DNA of 64,000 bases. It comes from Vandiemenella viatica (lineage: Eukaryota; Arthropoda; Insecta; Orthoptera; Morabidae). Below are positions 1-11,866 of the stretch, in pieces. A program made the position numbers and the translations under genes. Within the stretch, counting starts at the first letter, position 1, and each line of letters opens with the position of its first letter. The notes under the pieces are model-generated. The model saw only the letters and a list, made by a program, of their open reading frames with translations. It made no database searches and was not told the origin of the DNA. The DNA lies in NCBI GenBank assembly GCA_031002005.1, contig JARYHS010009186.1:252617199-252681198 (forward strand), written 5' to 3'.

Positions 1-529
1 AACACAGGCCATCAAATTGAAGCTAACATTTACTACAACAAATTAGTATCCCAGGGGCGCCATATAAAGTTAAAGAAAAGCATCGTCTTGAATTTACAAT
101 TAGCAAGATGCTTGGAATTTGCAATGAAACATAAAATCAGCTAGCTCAGTGATTTTGTGGCGGGAGCAGAGTCTTATCTCAGTGCTGCTTAAGGGCTCAC
201 AAGTCTCGTCAAAACCCAATGGATTGTGAACATATGCATCCGGTACTTTACCATGAATGCATCGCCGTGATGTAGCGTGACACGCACAATGCCACAGCAG
301 CTGTGAAAGCCAGGTTAGCGGGTACGACCGCGTTACCAAAACAGCTTCCAGGTAATGGCAGGCATGCCATACAACTTCTCGCTTCCCTGAGCAAGAGAGT
401 GATCAGAACCAGACAGTGATCACCGGACGAGAGCGTGTCGGCTGACACGTCTGTACAGTAGCTCGTCCCGGCAGCAAGTGTCCTCAAAATGGCCTCTTCT
501 CTTCTTCTTCTCCCAAGTTGTCTCCCACT

Positions 530-870
530 CGCCACATGTAACAGAATCCTCTTGGATTAACATTTGGGAACCCCTATAAACGTTCACGATTGGTCATCTA
601 TACATGTCCGTCGTCACGTGTTTTATATCGCACCCAGCATTTGCTGTCTCCGTTCGCGCACTTTCTGCGTGATCTCGAGCAAGCAACGGAGAGGGGTGAG
701 TTCACCGCCCTCGGCTAACGGACCATTGCTGTTGTGAACGACGGCGCCGCCACGTCGGGGGGCCCAGCCATTGTCTCGCTCTCGACCGCTCGAAAATGGC
801 AGGTCCAGATTCCCATATTCACTACGTTACTGAGCAGCAAGTTTTGCAGAAATTAAAATTATAATAATTA
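530..870 (+). other. CpG-rich block, possible promoter or first exon
   Basis: This stretch is far richer in G+C and CpG than its surroundings. It holds a donor-like GGTGAGT near 695 and a short open frame at 796-864 (ATG in good context, 22 codons, beginning MAGPDSHIHY). A CpG island with a first exon of a plus-strand gene would look like this, but so would the end of a GC-rich mobile element. No downstream exon was found and no family is recognised. Low confidence. Confidence 0.2.
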
Positions 871-1900
871 TACCTCTGGCTGCCCGGGTTTAATATACAA
901 TTATTTATCTATACAATATCCCTATTATTTACGGTATTTACACCTTACAAGATTGAATATTATTAAAGAAAATCTGAATATTAATTAATTTATTTAATTA
1001 TATTCATTGTGGGTGACTCTGTCATACCACAGTATGTTACTATAATTTTTAATATGACATCTTATTAAGTGATTAGGTGGGCAATGCACTTGAAAAAAGG
1101 AAGAAAGGAGGAACATCTTTGAAACAATGGAGGAGGATTTAGGACTAAGAGAGATGGATTACGGCAGGTTGTGAAAAAGTGTGTCCAAGAGCAATTGTAC
1201 AAGCCGGAAGAAATAGCAGAAAATAAAGGCAAATCGATGACAAGAAAAGGAACAAATAGTAGAGAGAAGTAATGCTGCATCACTGTAAAGTTTGACGGAA
1301 GTAATCGTTGAATTTAATGTATAAGGAAACTGAAATGTAATTAAAGTTAAGTTTAATGTTTCATGAATCAGTTTGTGAAAGAATTTATACTAAAGAGAAG
1401 GCTGAAACAACTCCAGTAAGATTTTCGTGTTTCATTGAGAAGCTTATTGAAAGACGTACGGATTTATTACATCAGGCACTGCAGGTTCTTTAGGGCCATT
1501 TTCATAATGGGAGTGGATTAAAAATTATCGATTGCAAAATACAGCCACAAATGGTCCCCAAAAAGGAGTATGGACCAAAAGTTGTGATGAAACTGGTAGA
1601 TATAAATTTTCATAAAAATCTGGGAAAGTTACAGTGCTGACGAAATAAAAATACAACAGGCATCTAAAGTGTTATAGTGTGAGTATACCGTTGTGTACGA
1701 ATGAATGAACGTGTCGCTGGGTATTACTGTTACTACCAATACATCAGCGCTAAACTTTACCGCCAATGCGGTCAGTGCGCTGGATGCAGGGACGGTAGCC
1801 AATGTGCGCCTCATAAACTACACATTTCACAAACAAACAAAAATGCACTTATCACACACAGAACATACCGTAGTTACACGTTCCACAGACAGATGGCGAA
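871..1900. other. AT-rich stretch, nothing recognised
   Basis: I see no coding region or clear mobile-element ends here. The short open frames carry no known motif and are taken as chance. Confidence 0.4.
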
Positions 1901-2056
1901 TCTTCACTTTCTCAATTAGTGCGAGGGCGAATCAAAAAGTAAGTTACACTTCCAAGTTATGGCCATTTATGAAACGACCTCCAGATAGACGACACGGTTA
2001 TGACAACATAACAATCTAAGTTCACTTTTCCATATAGTCCCCAAGTGACTGTAAAC

Positions 2057-2672
2057 CAGGGGTGGCCAACCCGCGGCTCGCGGTCCGCGAGATTCATCAC
2101 ACTTTTACAAATTACCTTTATTTTATTTAATTTAATTTAATTTAATTGCAATGGAGCATACGCTCCGGTGGCAATTTCCCTACACACCCAACTTCCCCCT
2201 ATCCTACACTCACCTACATTTGCCCTCTACAAATTTTAACTTTAAATTCTTTTAACGTTTTCGGTAGGTTATTCATCATTCCCCTTGGTAACTCATTCCA
2301 ATCCCTGACACCCTTACCTAAAAAAGAAAATCTTCCCACACCCTTGTGCCTGAAATCGAGTGCCAAAGAAATGAAAACCATTGTATTAAAAAATAAATTA
2401 TTTTTGCATCCATATATTTACTTTTAGTGTCATATATTTCTTTACAATGTGTGTTTAGTATCATTATTATTATATTATCTATGTTTACATGTAAGAATAA
2501 TAGTAAACACAATAATAATAACTCATTATGTTTCAATTTTTTACTCCAAAAAATATCTATAGTGGGTCTAAATCTAATACATATAATATAATATATAATT
2601 TTATATGCCGCCCCCGGAGTTAAGATGCATTTCCAAAGTGGCCCACAAGATCATTTGGGTTGGCCACCCTTG
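2057..2672. mobile_element. Non-autonomous hAT element with 8-bp target duplication
   Basis: The ends are CAGGGGTGGCCAAC and GTTGGCCACCCTTG, 14-bp inverted repeats of the hAT type. They are flanked by an exact 8-bp direct repeat, CTGTAAAC, at 2049-2056 and 2673-2680, which fits the hAT target pattern nTnnnnAn. The element sits inside the left arm of the inverted half-mariner, so it arrived later. It encodes no transposase, and much of its left half is a LINE 3' fragment. Confidence 0.88.
2112..2370 (-). mobile_element. LINE family 1, 3' end fragment
   Basis: This is the 3' untranslated end and last codons of the LINE family best seen at 50683-51730. It has the ATTAA-type tail repeat at 2115-2150, then the conserved GGCAATTTCCCTACAC block, then the reverse complement of the region encoding FSFLGKG near 2320-2340. 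It is nested inside the hAT element. Confidence 0.75.
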
Positions 2673-2680
2673 CTGTAAAC

Positions 2681-3005
2681 ATTTCTCGGAACGATCAACC
2701 AACTTTTCGATACCGGATGCGTAGAAATCACCCCCAGCGCTATGTAACCACCTGGAGACAGCTGCTTCCACCTCCTCATCGCTTCGGAATCGTCACCCAC
2801 CGAGATACTTTGTCAGCTTACCGAACACATGATAATCGCGTGGCACTAAGTCTGGACTGTATGGAGGGTGTTGCCATACCTCCCACTGGAATCGCTGCAA
2901 CAGTTCAGACGTTTAGCGGGCCGTGTGAGGTGTTGCGTTATCGTGATACAAAATCACTATCGTGTGTTCGGATCTCGGTTGACGACGATTCCGAAACGAT
3001 GAGGA
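2681..3005 (-). pseudogene. Mariner transposase C-terminal fragment
   Basis: Read on the minus strand, this gives the end of a mariner transposase. First comes the second catalytic aspartate in a YHDNATPHTAR context. It is followed by FQWEVWQHPPYSPDLVPRDY with the third acidic residue, then a tail with EEVEAAVSRWL and GIEKLVDR. Stops and frameshifts break it (for example after HTAR and after YLGG). The N-terminal half with the helix-turn-helix domain and first aspartate is absent. The plus-strand open frame covering the same bases is only its shadow. The last third is repeated in reverse on the plus strand at 3000-3110. Confidence 0.75.
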
Positions 3006-3473
3006 GGTGAAAGCAGCTGTCTCCAGGTGGTTATATAGCACTGGAGGCGATTTCTATGCATCCGGAATCGAAAAGTTTTGTTGACCGTACCGAGAAATGT
3101 TTACAGTCTCTCAAGGAGTATGTGGAAAAGTGAACTTACATTGTATGTCGTCATAGCCATGTTGCCTATGTTTAGGTGATTTCATAAGTGGCCATAACTT
3201 GGAAGTGTAGCTTACTTTTTGATTGGCCCTCGTACGTAATACAAGCTGGCAGTAAGTATAAAATGTTTGGCGTCGGCAAGGGCATGCGGCGGTATAACCA
3301 AACCACCAAATGTGACTATGCCCACTATGAGAAAATCCCATCAAAGGCAGCCGACCCCAGAATGTTGGGAAAAGTTGCTTATTTATTTATTTCTCGTGTC
3401 CAGGACATAACATTACAGGTTGAAAATAAAAACAAATAAGATTCATTAATTAATACCAAACTATAGAACACAA

Positions 3474-4667
3474 TTAAATGCAATGTGACCAGAATACCGC
3501 AATCTTGATGGCCTTCTCGTTTGCCCTAAAAAGGTCGTCGATAGTGCTGGTTTCAGGGAGATTACTGCATACCAGAAGATGTTGTGGGTTCTCAACCTCA
3601 CCACATTCACATAGGTCGTTGTCGGTAGTGTACCCCCATTTTTTAATATTAGATCTACATCGGGATACTTCAGTTCTTAATCTGTTTAGAGCCTTCCACA
3701 TAGTATATGGCTGATTACACCCCGCAGCCGTTGCCTCTTTGATGTTCCTCCACTGCTCTTCAGGCAACGAATTTCTCCATAGTTCTAGACAGCGTGCTTC
3801 AGGGGAAGATGTTATGGCTATAGTTGACTGTACGAAGCTCTTTCTTGACTTCAGCCTTCTGGGTTGAGGTTCGTGTCCAAAAAAAAAAGGGTGTCTGGGG
3901 TCTGTTTCCTATTTCCTCTTCTCTTTCCCTGCAGCTGTTTTCCTTCGAATGTCAGGTGGTGCTATACCCATGATTTGGTATATTTTGCTGACAAGAGTTG
4001 GTTTCAGTCAACCTGTTACAATGCGACCAGTATCATTCAATGCTATATCAACCTGCTTAGCATATGCATAGTTTTACCAAACTGGTGCTGAGTATTCTGC
4101 TGCAGAGAAACTAAGTGCCAGGGCAGATGTACGAAGCACATTTGGATGTGCTCCCTTAGTACCCCGGCAGGTACTTGTAAGTTTCCGGATGATGTTGTTC
4201 CGGGCGGATACTTTGAGTTTCAGATCCTCACAATGAGCTTTGAATGTAAGAGAGCGATCAAGCTTTACTCCCAAATATTCTGGTGTATCGCAGTGTAGTA
4301 GTTGTTGCCCCCTGCAGTTGATGTTCAACTTCCTTCTGGCTTCTCTGTTTCTCAGGTGGAATGCACAGACCTGTGTTTTTCCAGAGTTGGACTTCAAGTG
4401 ATTAGCATCATAATACTTGGCCATATCCTCAAGAGCTGTTGTCAGCTTCACTTCCACGGCCTCAGAGGTTGTGCCTTGAGCTGCGATTGCTCTGTCATCA
4501 GTATAATGAATAATTGGTTGGTCATTTGTATATATGTTGTACAAGAGCGGGGCCAGCACACTACCCTGAGGGAGGCCATTCTTCTGAGTTCTCCATCGAC
4601 TCTTCGTATTGTGGAGGGTGACGTAAAACCTTCTGTTTTGTAGTAGACACTGGAAAAGTTGCTGATG
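3474..4667 (-). pseudogene. Jockey-like non-LTR retrotransposon, RT and C-terminal part
   Basis: On the minus strand the frame at 4559-4074 is a reverse transcriptase segment. It has NGLPQGSVLAPLLYNIYTND followed by the catalytic YTDD (a variant of YADD) and the thumb region with EYLGVKLDRSLTFKAHCE. The upstream part NRRFYVTLHNTKSRW continues it to about 4667, where the element is cut off. After a degraded stretch, the frame at 3767-3474 gives the C-terminal end with WKALNRLRTEVSRC and a cysteine/histidine cluster (CECGEVENPQHLLVC), as in jockey-clade elements. Endonuclease and ORF1 are missing. It is a 5'-truncated, frameshifted dead copy. Confidence 0.85.
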
Positions 4668-5099
4668 AAGAAGAAGACATCAAGGCTGAACATTGTGCAG
4701 TGTTTAACATTTCGTAAAGAAACATCTGAAGTAAAAGTTACATTAGTTGTACCACAGTGTGAAGGATTAAAAGAAATTACTGCAGCACAAGGAACGTTTT
4801 AGATTCAGACATTGATCCTGACTCTAAATAATTTTTCAAAAACGTGAGAAGAGAGCAAACGGCTTTAAACAAAGAAAGCTAAAACCTCGGGGAAACTGGA
4901 AGGAACGAAAAAGAAGGATGTTTAAAATTAAGTGGATGAATAAAATACGGAATTAATACGTCCTGCAAATAATTAACGATGAAATTAGTGTATGTAAAAA
5001 TGCTATAAAAAGGAAAAGGAGGGTTTTCTATCCTATGGATTAAAGACACCGAGGTGATTGGAGCAGGGAGAGGATCGACGATACGAAGCGAGAAGTAAT

Positions 5100-5245
5100 A
5101 CGACCTTGACCTTCTCAAGGAACTATCCTGCCGTTTGTCTGGCGAAATTTCTGGAAAAAATTGAAACTGGAGTCAGAATGGGATCGAACCCGCGCCGTCA
5201 TGAATGTCACGCAGGAACTTTAACCGTATGGTTCACATTTTATGA
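5100..5245 (-). repeat. tRNA-derived SINE fragment (SINE B)
   Basis: The block CTCAAGGAACTATCCTGCCG, then a box-B-like GGGATCGAACCC (reverse strand GGGTTCGATCCC), matches the order of parts in the better preserved copies at 45955 and 53355. It is diverged and partial. Confidence 0.5.
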
Positions 5246-5510
5246 CAAACGGATGGAACGAAACGCGTAATTTTGCGTCTCCTTTTGGTTTTGTACAGAC
5301 GTTTTTCCAGTGGCTACTTGTAGCTGTTAGAAAGGGGCTGCTCTTCGCTCTGGACTGCCAGAGCTGACGCAATCAATATTAATAAAAGGCTAAGCTTGGT
5401 CACTGTGTCATTGTGTCCGTAACGCCGAAATCCCACTCCCAGCTATCTTGGGTGGGCCACGACGGCTAGACATATTATAACCAACTCGAAGTTATTCACG
5501 TCATTTAACA

Positions 5511-6690
5511 CACTGAAGAGCCAAAGAAACTGGTACACCTGTCTAATATCGTGTAGGGCCCCCGCGAGCACGCAGAAGTGCCGCAACACGACGTGGCATG
5601 GACTCGACTAATGTCTGAAGTAGTGCTGGAGGGAATTACTGCAGGGTTGTCCATAAATCCGTAAGAGTACGAGGTGGTGGAGATCTCTTCTGAACGGCAC
5701 GTTGCAAGGCATCCAAGATATGCTCAATAATGTTTATGTCTAGGGAGTTTGGTGGCCAGCGGAGGTGTTTAAACTCAGAAGAGTGTTTCGCGAACCATTC
5801 TGTAACAATTCTGGACGTGTGGGGTGTCAAATTGTCCTGTTGGAATTGCTCAAGTCCGTCGGAACACACAATTGACATGAATGGATGGAGGTGATCAGCC
5901 AGGATGTGTACATACGTGTCACCTGTCAGAGTCGTATCTAGACGTATCAGGGGTCCCATGTCACTCCAACTGCACACGCCCCACACCATTACAGAGCCTC
6001 CACCAGCTTGAACAGTCCCCTCCTGACATGCAGAGTCCATGAATTCATGAGGTTGTCTCCATACCCGTACACGTCCATCCGCTCGATACAATTGGAAACG
6101 AGACTCGTCAGAGCAGGCATCATGTTTCCAATCATCAACAGTCCAATGTCGGTGTTGACGGGCCCAGGCAAGGCGTAAAGGTTTTGTGTCGTGCACTCAG
6201 TAAGGGTACACGAGTGGGCCTTCGCTTTCGATAGCCCACATCGATGATGTTTCATTGAATGGTTCGCACTCTGACACTTTTTGATGGCCCAGCAATTTGC
6301 GGAAATGTTGCATTTCTGTCACGTTGAACGATTCTCCTCAGTCGTCATTGGTCCCGTTCTTGCAGGATCATTTTCCGACCGCAGCGATGTCGGGGTTTTG
6401 ATGTTTTACCGGATTCCCGATATTCACGGTGCACTCGTGAAATGGTCCTACCGGAAAATCCCCACCTCATCGCTAACTCGGAGATACTGTGTCCCATCTC
6501 TCGTGCTACGACTATAACACCACGTTCAAACTCACTTACAACGTGATAACCTGCCATTGTAGCAGCAGTAACCGATCTATCGCCTGTTGTCTTATATAGG
6601 CGTTGCCGACCGCAGCGCCGTACTCATAGTCTTTACATATCTTTGTGTTTGCATACGCATGCCTATACCAGTTTCTTTGAGTCTTCAGTG
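5511..6690 (-). mobile_element. Tc1-family transposon, full length but inactive
   Basis: Inverted ends are CACTGAAGAGCCAAAGAAAC at the left and its near complement at 6668-6690, where the right end abuts TA. The left TA appears mutated to CA. The length of about 1.18 kb and the internal minus-strand transposase fit a complete Tc1-like element. A truncated second copy of the same family lies at 16751-17375. Confidence 0.88.
5636..6557 (-). pseudogene. Tc1-like transposase, frameshifted
   Basis: The N-terminal 70 residues (6557-6345, starting MAGYHVVSEFERG) are a helix-turn-helix DNA-binding domain with SELAMRWGFSGRTISRVHRE. A degraded linker with small deletions and stops follows. The catalytic domain (6196-5636) then shows the first aspartate in SDESRFQLYR, the second in QQDN, and the glutamate in NIIEH, the DD34E order of Tc1. 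The family would cut and paste DNA at TA sites. This copy cannot make a continuous protein because of breaks between 6345 and 6196. Confidence 0.88.
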
Positions 6691-6699
6691 TAACAGTTC

Positions 6700-8040
6700 T
6701 ATTTATTTAAGCATCCGCGTGGAAATGAATAACAACACCATGGGAAGAGTGTTTAAATTAACATATTAATTATTAATTGCTCTTTATTTATTTATATTTG
6801 TTTGATATAGAAGTTTTTGATTATTTCTTCGCCCAAACATATGCAGCAAAGTTAGCGGAAGTTTTAATTAGCCTGGGTCAGAATGGCAAGTGGAATTCAA
6901 CGTTACAGCAGAGGGCATGATTAATTTATTGTTTTTTTTTTTTTTTTAAATGTTAACTGAAAACATTACTTTTTTGCGGCTGGATTAGGATTAAAAATAA
7001 TATTAGGCAGCATAATGTAAGTTTATAAACTCTCGACGCCTAGAGAAACTTCTTTCCTATGTGTAATGTAAGTTATTAATTTATTTTGCTTTGTTTTCAC
7101 TTACGTAATATTGCTGACATTATTTCAGACGCATGTAAGTACTTTCAAACTATAACTGAAACTAGCCTCAAAACCAGTCAAAAATGGCGGTTTGAAAAGA
7201 GTGTTCTTGTAAGTAAGTTATTCTCAGTTGCTTAATTGTTATAAAATAGCGCCCAATTCAATTTCTCTGCAATTATGCTGTAGAAAACTTTTTTTTCATC
7301 CTGAATTCGTATAAAACTACGATCAGTACGATTCCTCGTGCCTTACGCTGTAGCAAAATGTTTCCGTTGTCATCCTGGTCCAGGTTGCATTGCGACCTAA
7401 CCACAAACTCCGCTAATATTGCCGCTAGAAAAGCAAAACTTCTATCATAAGCGAATTAGTACGTTCACTGTATCGCACTTAGTGACATCATGCAACATTA
7501 TATGAACTAGACCCAGATATCTTCACGAGATCTTACATATTTCTTTTTTCGTGATTCAGGTCCATATTACAACGGTTGAGCGGATAACACTGTTATATGC
7601 GGCTGAAATGAGGCTTCAGTGAAAACAAAGGAAATTAAAAATAAATCTTAACAACTTATGATATGCCACATTACATTAGTTCTTATTCTTCAACGGGTGC
7701 CAGCGCAAAACGGACTTAACTTTTGAAAACTCAAGATGATTCTTTAGTATTAGTGGGTAATAGTTTTTACTAACGGGTGTGTAGTAATAACAGTATATTA
7801 TTTGAACCATTTTCGTAGTTTATAGGATTTGTGTTTATCTTTCAAAATTTTGTCAAGTATAAAATGTTATTATAATATTGTGAAATAACGGTTCGTTGTA
7901 GATTCTAGTGAACGAACCATCTGAATGTACAGATAAATAAATAAATAATCTTGATCTAGGCCGCATTGATCGCGGCCAATGTGGAATTACTTTCATTCAA
8001 ACGACGTTCTGTGTCGCTCATGAAAACAAAGTACAGACAA
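6700..8040. other. AT-rich stretch without genes
   Basis: No coding region is supported. At 7373-7404 there is a reverse copy of the short TTAGGT...CCTGGACCAG core that recurs in several elements of this window. A T-run lies at 6931-6947. Confidence 0.4.
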
Positions 8041-8044
8041 GGAG

Positions 8045-8209
8045 CAGTCTCGGTTATAGAGGTCCACGAGGGAAAAACGACTCTCTCTTATAGAGGTTTC
8101 TGTTTCTCACTTATAGAGATTTTAGAGGTTAAGATGACGGGACCTGACAATTACCTCACTAGCAGAGTTTACTCACTTATCCAGTTCTCACTCACCCAGG
8201 TTTGACTGT
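8045..8209. repeat. Possible pogo/Tigger-like MITE
   Basis: The stretch starts CAGTCTCGGTTATAGAGG and ends CCAGGTTTGACTG followed by TA. These are imperfect inverted ends beginning with CAGT, a style known from pogo-related elements. The left TA is missing and the ends match only partly. Confidence 0.3.
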
Positions 8210-8348
8210 AAACAACGTTTACAAATGAGGCGGTTCTTCTTCCGTCTTATTATAACCAACATCCTTACAATTCACACAGGTTACCTACTAATTAATATTT
8301 CAGTTCATTCATTTTATTCTAAACCACTTAACCGTTTGACAGACTATG

Positions 8349-8366
8349 CGGGGGGGGGGGGGGGGG
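8349..8366 (+). repeat. G homopolymer
   Basis: An uninterrupted run of 18 G, followed by AGGGGAGGGG. It may form a G-quadruplex and its length may be a sequencing estimate. Confidence 0.9.
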
Positions 8367-8369
8367 AGG

Positions 8370-9340
8370 GGAGGGGCGTCTTAAAGTTATCCAGTCGCTT
8401 CCGAACACGTAACTTTACTGACTTCTGGCGGAACTAATATGAGATCCTATGTAGATCTGCCTCTGTAAGGAAAACACAAAAATCTGACATCGGCTTGTTA
8501 ATTTGTAACAGAACATTACGAGGAAACAAATACAGTGTAAGGATAGGAACGTAACTTACCAATTTCTGTGAAACCTTACTTCACTGGTACGTGTTGAGGC
8601 AGAATTGCAAGCAGTTCAAAACTGTATGATACTAAGCGAGATACTTATAACAAAAATAAAAATGTAAAGCACTCTACCGGTGAAAAACAAGTAATCATTC
8701 TTTTATTTCAATAAAACTTAAAAGCTTTGTCGCTTCCCTTTTACATTACTTTCGGCCATAATGGTGTTTGCGTGGATAGTAAATTGTTCCGGTAAAAGAT
8801 TGCACAAGGGCCCATCACTCTGTCGCAACGCTTTTATTGTGGATCGTAAAGCGAGATAATATTGTCTTAGAACGCCTCTTTTACGGGGGCCATTATACCC
8901 GGTCTCATTTGTAAGTTGGCGTACACAGACGGAGGTGTGAGCCAATGTTAGACAGTCATGCGGAACACATTCCAAGCGAACGCTGGCGAAGGAAGGTCCT
9001 CTAATAGCCTTAAGGCTAACCCCGTAAATCATCCACTACCGCTCTCTCGCATTTATACCGGCCTTTCAGAACACGACTAACGGTTTGCAGAGGTCTGCAC
9101 ACTTAAATAATAGTTTAAAAGTTGACAACTGATGTAACCAGGCAAGAGCGAGTCGTGATTCCTGCAATTAGGGTTCCATACACTAAATACCATAATAGAT
9201 ATCTCGTACGTACTTAAAAATCAACACTCGACACTTTTCGGATTAAGCAGCAGAATCCACACGGCTTGACGCTCGAACCGCCAGTGCTATCCTTACAAAT
9301 TAAATTTATTATGGGTATATTTATTTGTAATGAACTCGGA
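8370..9340. other. Unassigned region
   Basis: The minus-strand open frame at 9032-8718 (104 codons) has no recognisable domain and no splice or promoter context that I can support. The region 8700-9060 is somewhat GC-richer than its flanks. No mobile-element ends were recognised. Confidence 0.35.
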
Positions 9341-9351
9341 ATTAAAAGCAA

Positions 9352-10277
9352 TCTATATATACAAAGACGAATGTATGTATGTATGTATGTTTGTTTGTTT
9401 GTTGGTTTGTTTGTTCTTCATACAAATACACAGTTTTCATCCGATTTCCACGAAAGTTTGCACACTTATCCTTTGAAACAAGGAGAAAAGTACTGTCTAA
9501 ATTTGGTTGAAAAATTTTCTGTATAGATAATACATTTTGTCTTGTAATTTCGAAAAAAATACTGAACGGCGATAAACAGACGCGTAGGCTGTGTATTTCT
9601 CTGTACTGCCTTTGCATATAAAGGTATGGTAGCTCAGTGCTTAAAGCGCTTGCTTACTGCTGTTTGGATAGTGGACTCCAGTACAAATCCCCGTTGAGGC
9701 AAAGATTTTTAAAAATTGTTTTGGATCGTAAGAGTTACGCATGGACCGTCGGTTATTCGGATTGAATGTTAAACTGTAGATATCACAAAGTTAGGGGTAC
9801 AATGCGAGGCAAATCGTAGGTAGTCTTGCAATGCTGTAGGTGTACACTTTTTTACGTTATAATGATCCCTCAGGGGTTATTCGCAGTCAGTGTGTGAGAG
9901 TGTGTGTGTGTGATCTGCAATAATAATACTATAAATGCGGAAGTAAGTCTCTGTCTTTTTGTTACGTTTGGACGACTAAATGGCTATACCAATAGTGATG
10001 GAATTTGACAAGAAAATCTGTAGGAAGGGCACAGGACATTTTTTCCGGTATGATTAGCAGTTGTAGTCACTTATCGAATGGTGAAAGAAATATGTTGGAA
10101 ACTGATTCTCTTCAAGAGACAGGCTCGATGGTAGAATGATATAGTGATAGCTTTCGTGTCATATTATGCCGACTCGGTGTTGTTTGGGACCAATTCTTCG
10201 TTACCAACCGCTTTCTATATTAAATTCTGGCATAGAAATTCTTAATCCACGCGTACGAAGTCGTGGGTATCACCTAG
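9352..10277 (+). mobile_element. Helitron-like non-autonomous element
   Basis: The left end TCTATATATACAAAGACG follows an A. The right end is a hairpin (CCACG and CGTGG around CGTACGAAGT) followed a few bases later by CTAG and then T. Start TC, 3' hairpin, end CTRR and insertion between A and T are the Helitron signature, with no target duplication. The interior has (TATG)n and (TTTG)n tracts at 9370-9412 and a tRNA-like stretch. A second start-like sequence (TACTATAAATGCGGAAG) at about 9927 suggests two related elements fused or nested. No Rep/helicase is encoded. Confidence 0.6.
9628..9705 (+). repeat. tRNA-like (SINE-type) sequence
   Basis: TGGTAGCTCAGTGCTTAAAG resembles a polymerase III A box, and a weak B-box-like ACAAATCC follows about 55 bases later. 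It lies inside the Helitron-like element. The B box is degenerate and no cloverleaf is evident, so it is not called a tRNA gene. Confidence 0.4.
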
Positions 10278-10330
10278 TTTTCAATAAAATAGTATTCATT
10301 AACATCATTATCAACAAATAAATAAAATCT

Positions 10331-10458
10331 TCTTGGGCGTCCAACCGCGTAAGAAAGTCACACTTGTAGGACGTTCCGAAAGGGTCTATCTCAGTCCTCA
10401 TTTTCAACCACGTTTCTCCCACAAGTGTGACTTTTTACGCGTCTGGAAGCCCAAAAAA
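10331..10458. repeat. Short foldback MITE
   Basis: Arms at 10331-10370 and 10418-10458 are reverse complements with few mismatches, sharing AAAGTCACACTTGT and TTGGGC ends. The loop is about 47 bp. No protein is encoded. Confidence 0.65.
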
Positions 10459-10495
10459 AGAGTTTATTTATTCACAACGCCGTGAAAAATTTCGA

Positions 10496-10650
10496 TCTTA
10501 TATCATCTGCAGCTACTGGCCGTGTCTACTTTGCGCACAAGCCACTCCGTTTCATCTTTCTTTCCTCCACCTGTCTGACACCACCTTCGTCGAGTTATCT
10601 CCTCCCTCAGTACTCTCAATCATCTTTGTCTTCCTCTGGGCATTTTAGTT
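10496..10650 (-). mobile_element. LINE family 2, 3' end fragment
   Basis: The minus strand gives a degraded C-terminal end (GLCAK, then RPVAADD) and a tail. It matches the 3' end of the LINE at 27815-28860, sharing GCGCACAAGCC and the CACTGGCC block. Confidence 0.45.
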
Positions 10651-10830
10651 TGCTTTCAATGCACAGACAAGCCTCGGAAAGAACAGCATCGAAGGATAAT
10701 AAAAGATAAGGAAATGGTTCGTGAACTGGAGCTCTAAATACACCAACACTGACCGGCAAGTTGTGGATATGATGGAAAGAAAAAAGTTGGGTACATAAGA
10801 AAGCAGTTTTTCTCGGCGTTTGTAATATAC

Positions 10831-10939
10831 AAATTGTTCTCGGTTGACTAGCCGAGTTAAAAGACCAGAAATGGCGAATGAGATCGCTGAAATATTGTGT
10901 GACACTCCTTTAACTCGGCTAGTCACCCTAGAACAATTT
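10831..10939. repeat. Hairpin MITE
   Basis: Arms of 31 bp at 10831-10861 and 10909-10939 are reverse complements with two mismatches around a 47-bp loop. Just left lies TTTTTCTCGGCGTT, which is also found just left of the hairpin at 44040, so the two may belong to one family. Confidence 0.7.
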
Positions 10940-11866
10940 TTATAAAAGATTAAGTTGGATATTTGAGAGGAGACTAAGTGGAAACGACTAGGTAGAAGAA
11001 AACTTAGTAGAGTATTCGATTGCACTGGAATGGGAACGAGGAAGAGAACAAAAATGGAGTAGATATAAGAGAAAGACTGAAGGAGGAAGTAAAAGAGATA
11101 AGTGACAGGGCTGTGAAGAGTAAGGTAACAGTTGAAGGAATAAAATAGTATTACACATGACAAAATAACAACAGAACAAATAAGTTCTCTTGTTTTGTTC
11201 GAAAGTTATAAACTATATTAGATGTAACTGTTTTTACATATTTGAAATTTAACATTGGTTGTAACTGATATTAGGGCCTCAAGAATATCGCTTTTGAGAT
11301 TGGTCCAACAATAAAAATGGCCCAAAATCGACAACTCTGAAAGACGGGCGCTTCTTTACTTCAAAATAAAAATAATAAAAAAATCTTACTTCTCAACCTA
11401 ACATGCTCGTCTCGCAACCTGGGGAACGAAAAAATATTTTTTCGACCCCTTTTATTTCTAAGAAGCCTGAGATCAACAGTGGAACGTCAGCAATTTGTCT
11501 CATTTTCTCGTTGAGTATGGAACCGAAAAAAGGATAACATGAAGTTGCATCATGATGAATTCGATAGCACTTGGGGTTGACATCGCAACAGACGATTACA
11601 AAATCAGTAAAACTTTAGAAATGTGGCCAACGAATACACGTTTCTATTTCCACAAACTTCACCCCCAAATTCCCTTGTAACTACCACATAACAAGCTGCT
11701 CCAAGGAAACCATTGTATGTTAAACGCAACCTCCAAAATATCGTTTTTGTCTTATTTCAGATTAATTACGAATGTTGTACATTTCTATACATAATTAGGT
11801 GTACGATTCTACATACAATCATTTATTTAATGGCAATGCGTATCTCGTGCGAGAAGGAAAGGATAC

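Larger units (their letters stand above)
1919..3236 (-). mobile_element. Inverted half-mariner (foldback) element
   Basis: Both ends carry a mariner-type inverted repeat (CGAGGGC.AATCAAAAAGTAAG) next to TA. The left arm is 1919-2056 continued at 2681-2790, because a hAT element interrupts it. The right arm is about 3000-3236. The arms are imperfect reverse complements of roughly 240 bp. The arm-plus-loop sequence encodes the C-terminal part of a mariner transposase. The whole looks like the 3' half of a mariner duplicated head to head around a loop of about 200 bp. Confidence 0.75.

Noticed and set aside
2660..3010. Plus-strand open frame of 116 codons
   Set aside because: It is the antisense shadow of a minus-strand mariner transposase fragment and has no motif of its own.
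8718..9032. 104-codon minus-strand open frame
   Set aside because: No recognised family, no start or splice support. Left as unassigned.
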